Below, one piece after another: positions 25,013 through 32,978 of a stretch of DNA of 64,000 nucleotides. Made by a program: the position numbers and the translations under genes. The stretch comes from Clostridia bacterium (GTDB lineage: Bacteria > Bacillota > Clostridia > Christensenellales > UBA1242). The notes under the pieces are model-generated. The model was given only the letters and a program-made list of their open reading frames with translations, did not search any database and was not told the origin of the DNA. The stretch covers positions 21,792 through 85,791 of the forward strand of contig CAADYP010000006.1 in assembly GCA_900753315.1 (NCBI GenBank), written 5' to 3'. Numbering within the stretch: position 1 is the first letter of the stretch; every line of letters begins with the position of its first letter.

Positions 25013-26731
25013 CTATTTTGTTTGTGTTTGATAAATTTCTCTGTAAACATCACAATTTTCAAGCAAATCTTTATGTTTCCCCATTCCAACAATATTTCCA
25101 TTGTCAAGAACAATAATCAAATCAGCATTACGCACAGTATTTGCTCTTTGTGAAACCAAAATAACGGTTGAATTCACTTCTTCTTTGATAGCCTTGCGCA
25201 AATTTGCATCAGTCGCAAAGTCCAAAGCGGAAGCACTATCATCCATAATCAAAATTTCTGGTTCACCAACAAGTGCACGGGCAATTGTCAATCGCTGTCT
25301 TTGCCCGCCAGAGAAGTTTTTCCCTCCCGCCTGAACCTTGAAATCATACCCACCAGGGAGTTCTCTAACAAAATCTTCACTTTGGGAAATTTTGATAGCC
25401 TTTTGCATTTCTTCGATAGTTGCGTTTGGTTTTCTCCAGCGCAAATTTTCTTTCAATGTCCCTTTAAACAAAACCGCTTTTTGTGGAACTATTCCAATTT
25501 TGCCACGCAACTGTGCAAAAGAATATTCTTTTACATTTATTCCATCAATAAATATTTCCCCTTTTGTTGGGTCATAAAATCTTGGTATCAAATTTATAAT
25601 GCTGCTCTTTCCACTGCCTGTTCCACCAATAATTCCAATCGTTTGACCAGGATATGCAACAAAGCTCAATTTCTTTACTGCTTCTTTTGCAGAATTGGAA
25701 TAAGCAAATGAAACATTTTTAAATTCGATTTTAGGGACTTCTTTGTTTGGAACAATTTCAATTTGTTCATGATTTATTTCTTCAACACTTGGTTTTGTGT
25801 CAAAAACTTCATTGATTCTGTGAGCACAATTGAAAGCTTTGATGAAAGCAATAATCAAATTTGCAAGAGAAACTAAAGCAGTAGAAATTTGAGAAAGATA
25901 GTTTACAAATGCAATAATTTGTCCTTGTGTAAGAGTTCCAATGTTTACTTGAAGCCCACCAAACCACATAATTGCAACGATAGCAAAATTGATAATCGTC
26001 CCAGTGATTGGAGTCATAAGAGAAGACACTGAAACAACTTTAACAGCTGACTTTCTCAATTTTTTTGTGGCAACAGAAAATCTCTGTTCTTCGTAGTCCT
26101 GTTTGTTAAATGCTCTAACAACTCTTGCACCCTGCAAGTTTTCTCTTGTTATTTCTGAAACTCTGTCCAAGTCTTTTTGAGTCTCGTCATACAAAGGTTC
26201 TGTCTTTTTCAAAATCACAAAAACAACAATCAAAATAAGTGGCACAACGACCAGGAAAGAAAGTGAAAGTTTCGCATCAATAATGATTGCCATAACCATT
26301 GAACCTACAATCAAGAATGGTGTTCTCATAACAGTTCTCAAAAACATTCCAAGCGCTTGACTAATTCTTGATACATCGTGTGTTATACGATTGTTTAAAG
26401 TTGCAGTGCCAAATTTATCAAGTTCGGCATGTGAAAAAGTGTTTATGTGTGCATACAATCCCTTACGCATTTCATAACTCACCCCAGCACACGCTTTGGC
26501 AGAAAGTTTTGCACAAATAACAGCACTAACAATTCCTACAATATTGAATGCAATAACAACACTTCCCCAAATCAAAACATATCTCAAATCGTGATTTTTT
26601 ACACCAATATCAATCATGTTTGCCACCAAAAAAGGAATAACAATATCTGTTATTGTTTCAAAAAATTTGAATAATGGTGCAAAAATCATTTGTTCTTTAT
26701 AAGCACCGAAAAACCTAAATAACTTTTTCAA
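25013..26731 (-). CDS. ABC exporter half-transporter, MdlA/YheI-type (degenerate Walker B)
   Basis: A 572-residue TM-ATPase protein and first gene of the exporter pair. Six TM helices precede an ATPase with Walker A GGTGSGKSS and signature FSGGQRQR. Walker B reads ILIMDDSASALD: the catalytic Glu is replaced by Asp. This is the usual asymmetry of heterodimeric exporters (one site hydrolyses poorly), as in YheI/YheH. I place the start at TTG 26731 (MKKLFRFFGAYK), eight bases after AAAAGGTG; the GTG at 26743 would overlap that SD. The stop is 11 bases before the partner's TTG. Confidence 0.9.
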   Translation of the reverse strand: MKKLFRFFGAYKEQMIFAPLFKFFETITDIVIPFLVANMIDIGVKNHDLRYVLIWGSVVIAFNIVGIVSAVICAKLSAKACAGVSYEMRKGLYAHINTFSHAELDKFGTATLNNRITHDVSRISQALGMFLRTVMRTPFLIVGSMVMAIIIDAKLSLSFLVVVPLILIVVFVILKKTEPLYDETQKDLDRVSEITRENLQGARVVRAFNKQDYEEQRFSVATKKLRKSAVKVVSVSSLMTPITGTIINFAIVAIMWFGGLQVNIGTLTQGQIIAFVNYLSQISTALVSLANLIIAFIKAFNCAHRINEVFDTKPSVEEINHEQIEIVPNKEVPKIEFKNVSFAYSNSAKEAVKKLSFVAYPGQTIGIIGGTGSGKSSIINLIPRFYDPTKGEIFIDGINVKEYSFAQLRGKIGIVPQKAVLFKGTLKENLRWRKPNATIEEMQKAIKISQSEDFVRELPGGYDFKVQAGGKNFSGGQRQRLTIARALVGEPEILIMDDSASALDFATDANLRKAIKEEVNSTVILVSQRANTVRNADLIIVLDNGNIVGMGKHKDLLENCDVYREIYQTQTK

Positions 26732-26757
26732 ATTTGGTGACACCTTTTAATAAAAGA

Positions 26758-26787
26758 ATTATACCAAAAACAAAGAAAAATTAACAA
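26758..26787 (-). promoter_or_regulatory. Candidate promoter of the ABC exporter pair
   Basis: Perfect -10 TATAAT (26758-26763) with a weak -35 TTGTTA (26782-26787) and an 18-base spacer, 26 bases before the TTG start. Confidence 0.4.
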
Positions 26788-26921
26788 ACAAAAATTAAAT
26801 AATTCAAACATTTTCAAAATAAATTTATATAAAATATAAAAAACTCAATAAGACCATATAAATTGCATAAAAATGAATCAACTTTCCCAATTTTTTCATA
26901 AATAAAAATTGGAGAAAAATT

Positions 26922-27614
26922 ATGAAAGAAAAAGAAGAAATTTATTCAATAACATCAAATTTTTATTCAACAGAAACAAAAAATATAATCAAATTATTTG
27001 CAAACAAACTCTCTGATACACCATTTTATCAAAACATAGAAATCAGAGTTTATGATGAAAATCAAAATTTATTATATACATTTGCACCAAAAATTGATTA
27101 TGGGTATTCGCCAAAATTGACAGCACTTGACTTTATCGGAAATGGGCTAAACCAAATATTTTACAATGCCGATTCTGGTGGAAGTGGAGGATATGGATTT
27201 TATTATGTTTTTGAAATATGTTCAAAAAATGCTACTACGCTATTCGATTTTGAAACATTTGGTTCTCAAAATCAATATTCTGGACAATTTTTAAACAATT
27301 ATCGTGCTCAAATTTTTGCAAAAGAAAACACCTATTTTTTAGATGTTTCAAAAATGGATAATTATTTCAAAAATCAAATTTTTTATTCTAACGGCATGGT
27401 AAAAAATACTGAAATTGACATTGGAGGTGTAAATATAGTTTTTCCATTTTTCAACCCTTCACTTGGTATTTGGCTATTGCAAGTATATCAAAAAGCAACA
27501 GCAGTCGCCGAAGTCAATGCACTTGGTTATGTCATAAATGCCCTGCAATTTGATGGTCAGAATTTCACACAATTTTGGCAATATTTTGCACTTTCTCCAA
27601 CTTCTCAAAATTAG
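26922..27614 (+). CDS. VCBS/FG-GAP-like cytoplasmic protein, unknown function
   Basis: A 230-residue protein without signal peptide or membrane helix. The middle carries TALDFIGNGLNQIFYNADSG and SGGYGFYYVFEICSKN, a pattern like Asp/Gly VCBS-type repeats (D-x-x-G-N-G) followed by a beta-strand. The rest is beta-rich. Such single-repeat proteins are common in Clostridia without known role. SD GGAGAAA lies six bases before the ATG. It starts a plus-strand group of three genes, divergent from the ABC exporter. No terminator is obvious before the next gene's promoter. Confidence 0.65.
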   Translation: MKEKEEIYSITSNFYSTETKNIIKLFANKLSDTPFYQNIEIRVYDENQNLLYTFAPKIDYGYSPKLTALDFIGNGLNQIFYNADSGGSGGYGFYYVFEICSKNATTLFDFETFGSQNQYSGQFLNNYRAQIFAKENTYFLDVSKMDNYFKNQIFYSNGMVKNTEIDIGGVNIVFPFFNPSLGIWLLQVYQKATAVAEVNALGYVINALQFDGQNFTQFWQYFALSPTSQN

Positions 27615-27634
27615 AAAAATTAGTTTTTATTTCG

Positions 27635-27663
27635 TTGCAATAAAAATCTTTTTGTGATAAAAT
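27635..27663 (+). promoter_or_regulatory. Candidate promoter of the 27672 gene, implying a leaderless start
   Basis: -35 TTGCAA (27635-27640), 17-base spacer, -10 TAAAAT (27658-27663). The ATG begins eight bases after the -10 and no SD precedes it. Confidence 0.5.
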
Positions 27664-27671
27664 TTCCACAT

Positions 27672-28220
27672 ATGAAAAAGAACACTCAAAAAAATATCAA
27701 CCTACAAAAAAGTAAGAGAAATATTCAAAGTGCAATATGGGGCATTTTTATGTCATGTGCAGCCATAGCAGTTTCAATCGGCCTTTTTGTTGGGATCATT
27801 ACCAACTACAAATCTGCAAAAATCAATATCAGATTTTCTTCAATAGTTACAGTTTTGATTTTTCTTCTATTATCTGGAATATTTGGTATAATCTTCAACA
27901 TTATAATTCTCATTGAAAGACAAAAAACTTACAAAATTTATAAGTCTGGCACACAGGAAACTGCAGAGGTCCTCAATGTTTTTGAACAGGCAAAAACAAG
28001 AAGTAAATTGAGAAATTCTTATAAAGAATTGACATATAATGTCTATTTCAAATTTAAAGATGACAAAAAAATTTCACGTATCAGCAAAGAAGAAATTACA
28101 AAAGAAATGTTTGATGCCTTAAAAGATGAAAAAACTATTCCTATTTTGAGAATCAATTCAACTGCCGTTTTTGATGAAAACACATTTGAAATCACTCACC
28201 AAAAGCAAGATGAAGAATAA
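27672..28220 (+). CDS. Two-TM protein, DUF3592-like (paralogue 1)
   Basis: A 182-residue protein with two N-terminal membrane helices (about 22-45 and 58-80). A cytoplasmic beta-rich domain follows with IYKSGTQETAEVLNVFEQ, YNVYFKFKDDKKISR and TIPILRINSTAVFDENTF. The end resembles the D-x-x-x-P-V-L-Y pattern of DUF3592. The neighbouring gene has the same layout and similar lines, so they are tandem paralogues. I choose the ATG at 27672; the upstream GTG at 27654 lies inside the predicted -10. There is no SD. Function unknown. Confidence 0.65.
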   Translation: MKKNTQKNINLQKSKRNIQSAIWGIFMSCAAIAVSIGLFVGIITNYKSAKINIRFSSIVTVLIFLLLSGIFGIIFNIIILIERQKTYKIYKSGTQETAEVLNVFEQAKTRSKLRNSYKELTYNVYFKFKDDKKISRISKEEITKEMFDALKDEKTIPILRINSTAVFDENTFEITHQKQDEE

Positions 28221-28267
28221 TCGAATTTCAATACAATAAAATTTTTGTCGAACAAAAAGGAAACATC

Positions 28268-28807
28268 ATGGAAAACGAACTAAAAACAAAAAAGTCAATC
28301 AAGCTTGCAATCTGGCAAATTGTGTCATCATCAATAATCGCTCTTGTGACACTCTCTTTGTCGATATTATTTATAGTTACTTACAAGAATGGAAATGATA
28401 TTTATGCGATTCTTTTCTATTTCTCTCTGTTTTTTACAAATTCATTATCTGTTAACATGGGTATAAAAACACTAAAAAGAAATTGGGAAATAAGCAAAAT
28501 ATATAAACTGGGATCTCCATCAACAGCCAAAATTAGCAAAGTATTTGAAGAAAAAAAGGTTAAGAGAAACAAAACAACTACATCGTATTTTCTTTTATTT
28601 GAATTTGAAAATGAAAATGGAATAATTTGCAGAAGCTCTGAAGAAATCCACCCCAAATATTATAAAATTTTACAACTTGAAACTGAAATCCCAGTTTTAC
28701 GTCTAGAAAACAATGCCGTTTTTGACACAAAACAATATTTAGAATTAAAAAGAAAACAACTTGAAGATGGAGTATTTGATGACAAAAAAAAGACTAGCGA
28801 AGACTAG
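28268..28807 (+). CDS. Two-TM protein, DUF3592-like (paralogue 2)
   Basis: A 179-residue protein with two membrane helices (about 12-35 and 42-62) and the same cytoplasmic domain as its neighbour: IYKLGSPSTAKISKVFEE, a basic loop, FLLFEFENENGIICRSSEE and EIPVLRLENNAVFD. The shared order and lines show duplication followed by divergence. SD AAAGGAAAC. The stop codon lies inside the terminator stem. Function unknown; both genes could respond to a membrane or envelope signal, but nothing in the sequence shows that. Confidence 0.68.
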   Translation: MENELKTKKSIKLAIWQIVSSSIIALVTLSLSILFIVTYKNGNDIYAILFYFSLFFTNSLSVNMGIKTLKRNWEISKIYKLGSPSTAKISKVFEEKKVKRNKTTTSYFLLFEFENENGIICRSSEEIHPKYYKILQLETEIPVLRLENNAVFDTKQYLELKRKQLEDGVFDDKKKTSED

Positions 28808-28815
28808 TCTTTTTT
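28786..28815 (+). terminator. Terminator of the plus-strand trio
   Basis: AAAAAAGACTAG and CTAGTCTTTTTT form a 12-bp stem with a six-base loop, overlapping the stop codon. Confidence 0.9.
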
Positions 28816-28863
28816 ATTTTGTTTAATTTGTCTAATTAAGAATTTTATTTTTGAGATATAAGA

Positions 28864-31011
28864 TTATTCTTTATCTTCTTTTTCTATTTTAGCAGGTTTT
28901 ACAGCCTTTTCGTTTGCTTCCTTTTCTTCTTTTGGAACAATTCTCTTAAGGTCAATTCTTCCCTTTTCGTCAACTTTAATTACTTCAACTTCAACGCTGT
29001 CGCCGATTTTTACAACATCTTCAACTTTGTCAACTCTCTTGTTTGAAAGTTTTGAAATGTGAATCATTCCTTCTTTTCCACCACCAAGGTCAACAAAAGC
29101 ACCGAAATTCATGATTCTTGAAACTTTTCCGTCATAAACATCACCAACTTCAACATCTTCTGTGATAGAAAGGATAATCTTCTTAGCCTTTTCATTCATC
29201 TCACTATCAACTGATGCAATGAATACTGTTCCGTCATCTTCAATATCAATCTTTACGCCTGTTTCGTCAATAATCTTGTTGATAGTTTTTCCGCCAGAAC
29301 CAATAACATCTTTAATCTTTTCAGGGTTAATGCTGAAAGTGATGATTTTTGGAGCGTATTTAGAGATTTCTTTTCTAGGTTCGCTGATGCAAGCAAGAAG
29401 TTTGTTCATAATAAACATTCTTCCAATCTTTGCTCTTTCCAAAGCTTCTGTCAAAATCTTTTTGTCAATACCTTTAATTTTGATATCCATTTGGATTGCA
29501 GTAACACCCTTCTCTGTCCCTGTAACTTTGAAGTCCATATCGCCAAGGAAATCTTCAAGACCTTGAATATCAGAAAGGACAGCAACCTTTCCACTCTTTT
29601 CATCTTTAATAAGACCCATAGCAATACCAGAAACTGGTGCAGAAATAGGCACACCGCCGTCCATAAGAGCAAGTGTAGATCCACAAACTGATGCCATTGA
29701 AGAAGAACCATTTGAAGACAAAACTTCACTTACGATTCTCAAAGCATAAGGGAAAACATCTTCACTAGGAACAACTGGTTCCAAAGCTCTTTCTGCAAGT
29801 GCACCATGTCCAATTTCACGACGACCTGTGCTCTTAATCATCTTTGCTTCGCCAGTTGCATATGGTGGCATATTGTAATGGTGAACATATCTGTTTACTT
29901 CTTCGTCATCCAAGCCTTCAAGTTGTTGAACATCGCTCACTGTGCCCAAAGTCAAGCAAGACAAAACTTGCGTTTCTCCTCTTGTAAACACTGCAGAGCC
30001 ATGAACTCTTGGAAGCACGCCAACTTCGCACCAAATAGGACGAATTTCTTCCAATTTTCTTCCATCTGGACGAACACCCTTTTCCAAAATATGTGCACGA
30101 ACTTTTTCTTTTTTGATTTTGTAAAGGACATCACTGATTTCTCTTTCTTTTTCTGGGAAAGTTTCAGCAAAGTGAGCAAGGATATCAGCCTTAACTTCTT
30201 CTTCACGAGCTTCTCTTTCGCTTCTTACGAAAGTGTCCAAAACATAGTCGTATTTTGAATCAGCATATTCTCTGACAGCTGTTTCAATTTCTTCAGGAAT
30301 TGTGTAATAAGGAATTTTTGGACAAACTGGCTTACCAATTTCTTCCTTGATTTTCTTGAGTTCCTTAACAATCTTTTTAATTTCTTCATGAGCAAACATA
30401 ATTGCATCAAGCATAACACTTTCAGGAATTTCGTTTGCACCTGCTTCAACCATAAGCACAGCTTCTTCTGTTCCACTTACAGTCAAATGCAAATCGCTCT
30501 TTTCTCTTTCTTCTTGATTTGGATTGATAACAAACTTTCCATCAACCAACCCCACTTGAACAGAGCCAGTAGGTCCAAGGAAAGGAATGTCAGAAATTGA
30601 AAGAGCAAAAGAAGAACCGAGCATAGCCAAAGGTTCTGGGCTAACATCAGGGTCAATAGAAAGTGCAGTTGCTACGACAACTACATCATTAAAAAATCCT
30701 TTTGGGAAAAGTGGTCTCAAAGGTCTATCAATAAGACGAGAAACCAAAATAGCTTTATCACTAGGACGACCTTCTCTCTTCTTAAATCCACCAGGAATCT
30801 TTCCAACAGAATACATCTTTTCTTGATATTCAACAGAAAGTGGGAAGAAATCGATGCCAGGCTTTGGTTCTTCACTCATTGTTACGTTTACCATAACAAC
30901 AGTATCTCCGCTTCTTACGACACAAGAACCATTTGATTGTCCGCACCATTTCCCTGTTTCAAAAGAGATGTCTTTTCCAGCAACATTTATAACATACTTT
31001 TTAAAATCCAT
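28864..31011 (-). CDS. pnp: Polyribonucleotide nucleotidyltransferase (PNPase)
   Basis: A 715-residue phosphorolytic 3'-5' exoribonuclease of the RNA degradosome. Two RNase PH-like domains (about 10-230 and 310-540) flank a helical segment. A KH domain ([19 protein letters not shown], about 560-615) and an S1 domain ([19 protein letters not shown], about 625-690) follow. The C-terminus is a Lys/Glu tail. The ATG at 31011 ([12 protein letters not shown]) fits the SD GAGG at ten bases; the ATG at 31020 overlaps that SD. rpsO lies immediately upstream, the conserved order; a terminator separates them, so pnp may depend on readthrough. Confidence 0.97.
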   Translation of the reverse strand: MDFKKYVINVAGKDISFETGKWCGQSNGSCVVRSGDTVVMVNVTMSEEPKPGIDFFPLSVEYQEKMYSVGKIPGGFKKREGRPSDKAILVSRLIDRPLRPLFPKGFFNDVVVVATALSIDPDVSPEPLAMLGSSFALSISDIPFLGPTGSVQVGLVDGKFVINPNQEEREKSDLHLTVSGTEEAVLMVEAGANEIPESVMLDAIMFAHEEIKKIVKELKKIKEEIGKPVCPKIPYYTIPEEIETAVREYADSKYDYVLDTFVRSEREAREEEVKADILAHFAETFPEKEREISDVLYKIKKEKVRAHILEKGVRPDGRKLEEIRPIWCEVGVLPRVHGSAVFTRGETQVLSCLTLGTVSDVQQLEGLDDEEVNRYVHHYNMPPYATGEAKMIKSTGRREIGHGALAERALEPVVPSEDVFPYALRIVSEVLSSNGSSSMASVCGSTLALMDGGVPISAPVSGIAMGLIKDEKSGKVAVLSDIQGLEDFLGDMDFKVTGTEKGVTAIQMDIKIKGIDKKILTEALERAKIGRMFIMNKLLACISEPRKEISKYAPKIITFSINPEKIKDVIGSGGKTINKIIDETGVKIDIEDDGTVFIASVDSEMNEKAKKIILSITEDVEVGDVYDGKVSRIMNFGAFVDLGGGKEGMIHISKLSNKRVDKVEDVVKIGDSVEVEVIKVDEKGRIDLKRIVPKEEKEANEKAVKPAKIEKEDKE

Positions 31012-31053
31012 AACACACATACCTCATAAAAATTATTTAAAAACGATAATATT

Positions 31054-31086
31054 TGAGAAAAAAGGGAGCAAAAAAACAGCTCCCCC
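31054..31086 (-). terminator. Terminator between rpsO and pnp
   Basis: On the minus strand GGGAGC and GCTCCC form a stem with a nine-base loop, followed by T6. Partial readthrough would set the rpsO to pnp ratio. Confidence 0.9.
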
Positions 31087-31089
31087 AAA

Positions 31090-31353
31090 TTATTTAATTT
31101 CTCTGATATTAAGTTCTTTAACAAGGCTTCTGTAAGCTTCAATATCTTTATCTTTAAGGTATTGCAAGAAACCTTTACGCTTACCAACCATCTTCAAAAG
31201 ACCACGTCTAGAATGGTTGTCATTTTGGTTAGTTTTCAAATGTTCTGTCAAATGATTGATTCTTTCAGTCAAAAGTGCGATTTGAACTTGAACTGAACCA
31301 GTATCATTTTCAGATTGTTTAAACTTTGAAATGATTTCGCTTTTTGTTTGCAT
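31090..31353 (-). CDS. rpsO: 30S ribosomal protein S15
   Basis: An 87-residue primary 16S-binding protein of the central domain of the small subunit. [39 protein letters not shown] and [20 protein letters not shown] are the standard S15 helices and RNA-contact residues. The ATG at 31353 has GGAGG at nine bases. A structured leader of about 85 bases lies between the promoter and the gene. pnp follows. Confidence 0.98.
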   Translation of the reverse strand: MQTKSEIISKFKQSENDTGSVQVQIALLTERINHLTEHLKTNQNDNHSRRGLLKMVGKRKGFLQYLKDKDIEAYRSLVKELNIREIK

Positions 31354-31382
31354 TTTTGTTTCCTCCATAAAATATTAAACCG

Positions 31383-31428
31383 CTCAAACATAGCATAAGG
31401 TCGAAGGACTCCATAAACCATGTTTAAG
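31383..31428 (-). promoter_or_regulatory. Structured rpsO leader (possible S15 autoregulation site)
   Basis: In the leader RNA CTTAAACATGG (31418-31428) pairs with CTATGTTTGAG (31383-31393) over 11 bases with two G-U pairs. The loop holds a small GTC/GAC hairpin. S15 is known to repress its own mRNA through leader structures in several bacteria; this fold is my inference. Confidence 0.5.
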
Positions 31429-31444
31429 TTTTATCGACTGAATG

Positions 31445-31473
31445 AGTATAACATAAAAACAAAATTTTGTAAA
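31445..31473 (-). promoter_or_regulatory. Promoter of rpsO
   Basis: -35 TTTACA (31468-31473), 17-base spacer, -10 TATACT (31445-31450), giving a leader of about 85 bases. Confidence 0.82.
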
Positions 31474-31501
31474 CAATTTTGCCAAAATTTTTCAATTTTA
31501 A

Positions 31502-31533
31502 ACAAAAAAAGAAACCAAAATCTAGGTTTCTTT
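31502..31533 (-). terminator. Terminator of the recJ-rel-hemZ operon
   Basis: On the minus strand AAAGAAACC and GGTTTCTTT form a 9-bp stem with an eight-base loop, followed by T7. Confidence 0.88.
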
Positions 31534-31568
31534 CTGTATTTTTATTTTCAAAAGACAAAAACAGTTTT

Positions 31569-32975
31569 CTAACTGAAAAACTTAACCTTTTTCTCAATCA
31601 TTTCGTCTATTCTGTCAATATAGTCGCAAATAAACTTGCAATTTGGTTGACGCTCAATTCTGTTTTCAAGATTGAAAACTCTCTTTGAAATTGCACCTGC
31701 CCCAATGGCAATAACAGACGATGTGTCTTCCATGCTGTCAATATTGAAAATGCAAACATTATCGTCACGATAATAACCGACATTTTCAAGTCCACCAACT
31801 TGATGTTTTTGTCTGTAAAGATAATATGGCTTGTATCCGTTTTCCATAAGAGTCTTTTCTGCAAAATCCACCATCTTTGGAACATCGTTTTTATATTTAA
31901 CTTCCTCACCTCTAATCTGTGCCGCATTTTTCACAGAAAGTGTGTGCACGGTGATGTTGTGTGGATAAAGTTCGAGCAAAGTGTTTATTGTGCGTTTGAA
32001 TATGCCAAGTCTTTCTTCTGTAAGTCCAGCAATAATGTCCATGTTCACAACAAAATCATATTCCATTGCAAGCATATATGCTTCCATCACTTGTTTGTTT
32101 GTGGTTTTTCTGCCAATGCGTTTAAGAGTTGTCTCACAGAAAGTTTGTGGATTGATTGAAATTCTAGAAACTCCATATTTCTTCAAAACTTCAAGTTTTT
32201 CTCTTGTGATTGTGTCAGCACGACCACATTCAACTGTAAATTCTGATACTGGATAATTTATTTGACTCAAAAGTCTGTCAAGTTGTTCTGCTGTCAAAAC
32301 TGTTGGAGTCCCACCGCCTATGTAAATTGTTCTGACAATATAGCACTTGTCAGCAATAACCTTTTTTGCCGCTTCCAATTCTTTCAAAACACAATCAAGA
32401 TAAGTCTCAACCTTATCTTTGACTGTCCAAAGTTCGTTTGAAATAAATGAACAATAATTGCACCTTGATGGGCAAATAGGGATATTTATAAAAAGGTCAA
32501 TCAAGTTATCATTTTTGATAATGCATTTTTGATTTTTCAAGATTTGCACAACCAATTTTGCTTTTTCACTGCTAACATGATAATCTCTTACCAAAACCTC
32601 TGAAATAAGGTGTGGTTTAATTTCTCCACGCTCCACCAAATCTCTTGCAAATTTTGTTGGTCTCACCCCAGTAAGCGAACCCCAAGGAAGCGATTTTTTT
32701 GATTCAAGACTTAAGACTTCATACAAGTGGTTTTTGAAATTTCTTTTTATCAAACTTTTTTTCAAAAGGTCTGACAAGTTTTGACTAACTACAAAATCTT
32801 TGGTATATTCTTTTCTCTTGTCGCCCGAGCCGATATAAATTTTGCTTTGGAATTTCTCCCCATCTTGTGAAAAAGCGTGTTCCACGGAAAAAGGACAATC
32901 TTCTTCCTTGTAAAAGAGATTGACCAAATCTTGCATATCTTTTTCTATTTCCGCTGATTGACACAATATTTTCAC
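31569..32975 (-). CDS. hemZ: Radical-SAM coproporphyrinogen III dehydrogenase-like protein HemZ
   Basis: A 468-residue radical SAM protein of the HemZ branch. The N-terminal part includes LPWGSLTGVRPTKFARDLVE, typical of HemZ. The cluster motif is CPSRCNYCSF (CxxxCxxC), and YIGGGTPTVLTAEQLDRLL follows. HemZ is annotated as oxygen-independent coproporphyrinogen oxidase, but no other heme genes are in the window, so its true substrate is open. The start is GTG at 32975, nine bases after AGGAGTGA, which lies within the rel stop region. It is the last gene of recJ-rel-hemZ; that context is common in Bacillota. Confidence 0.9.
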   Translation of the reverse strand: MKILCQSAEIEKDMQDLVNLFYKEEDCPFSVEHAFSQDGEKFQSKIYIGSGDKRKEYTKDFVVSQNLSDLLKKSLIKRNFKNHLYEVLSLESKKSLPWGSLTGVRPTKFARDLVERGEIKPHLISEVLVRDYHVSSEKAKLVVQILKNQKCIIKNDNLIDLFINIPICPSRCNYCSFISNELWTVKDKVETYLDCVLKELEAAKKVIADKCYIVRTIYIGGGTPTVLTAEQLDRLLSQINYPVSEFTVECGRADTITREKLEVLKKYGVSRISINPQTFCETTLKRIGRKTTNKQVMEAYMLAMEYDFVVNMDIIAGLTEERLGIFKRTINTLLELYPHNITVHTLSVKNAAQIRGEEVKYKNDVPKMVDFAEKTLMENGYKPYYLYRQKHQVGGLENVGYYRDDNVCIFNIDSMEDTSSVIAIGAGAISKRVFNLENRIERQPNCKFICDYIDRIDEMIEKKVKFFS

Positions 32976-32978
32976 TGT

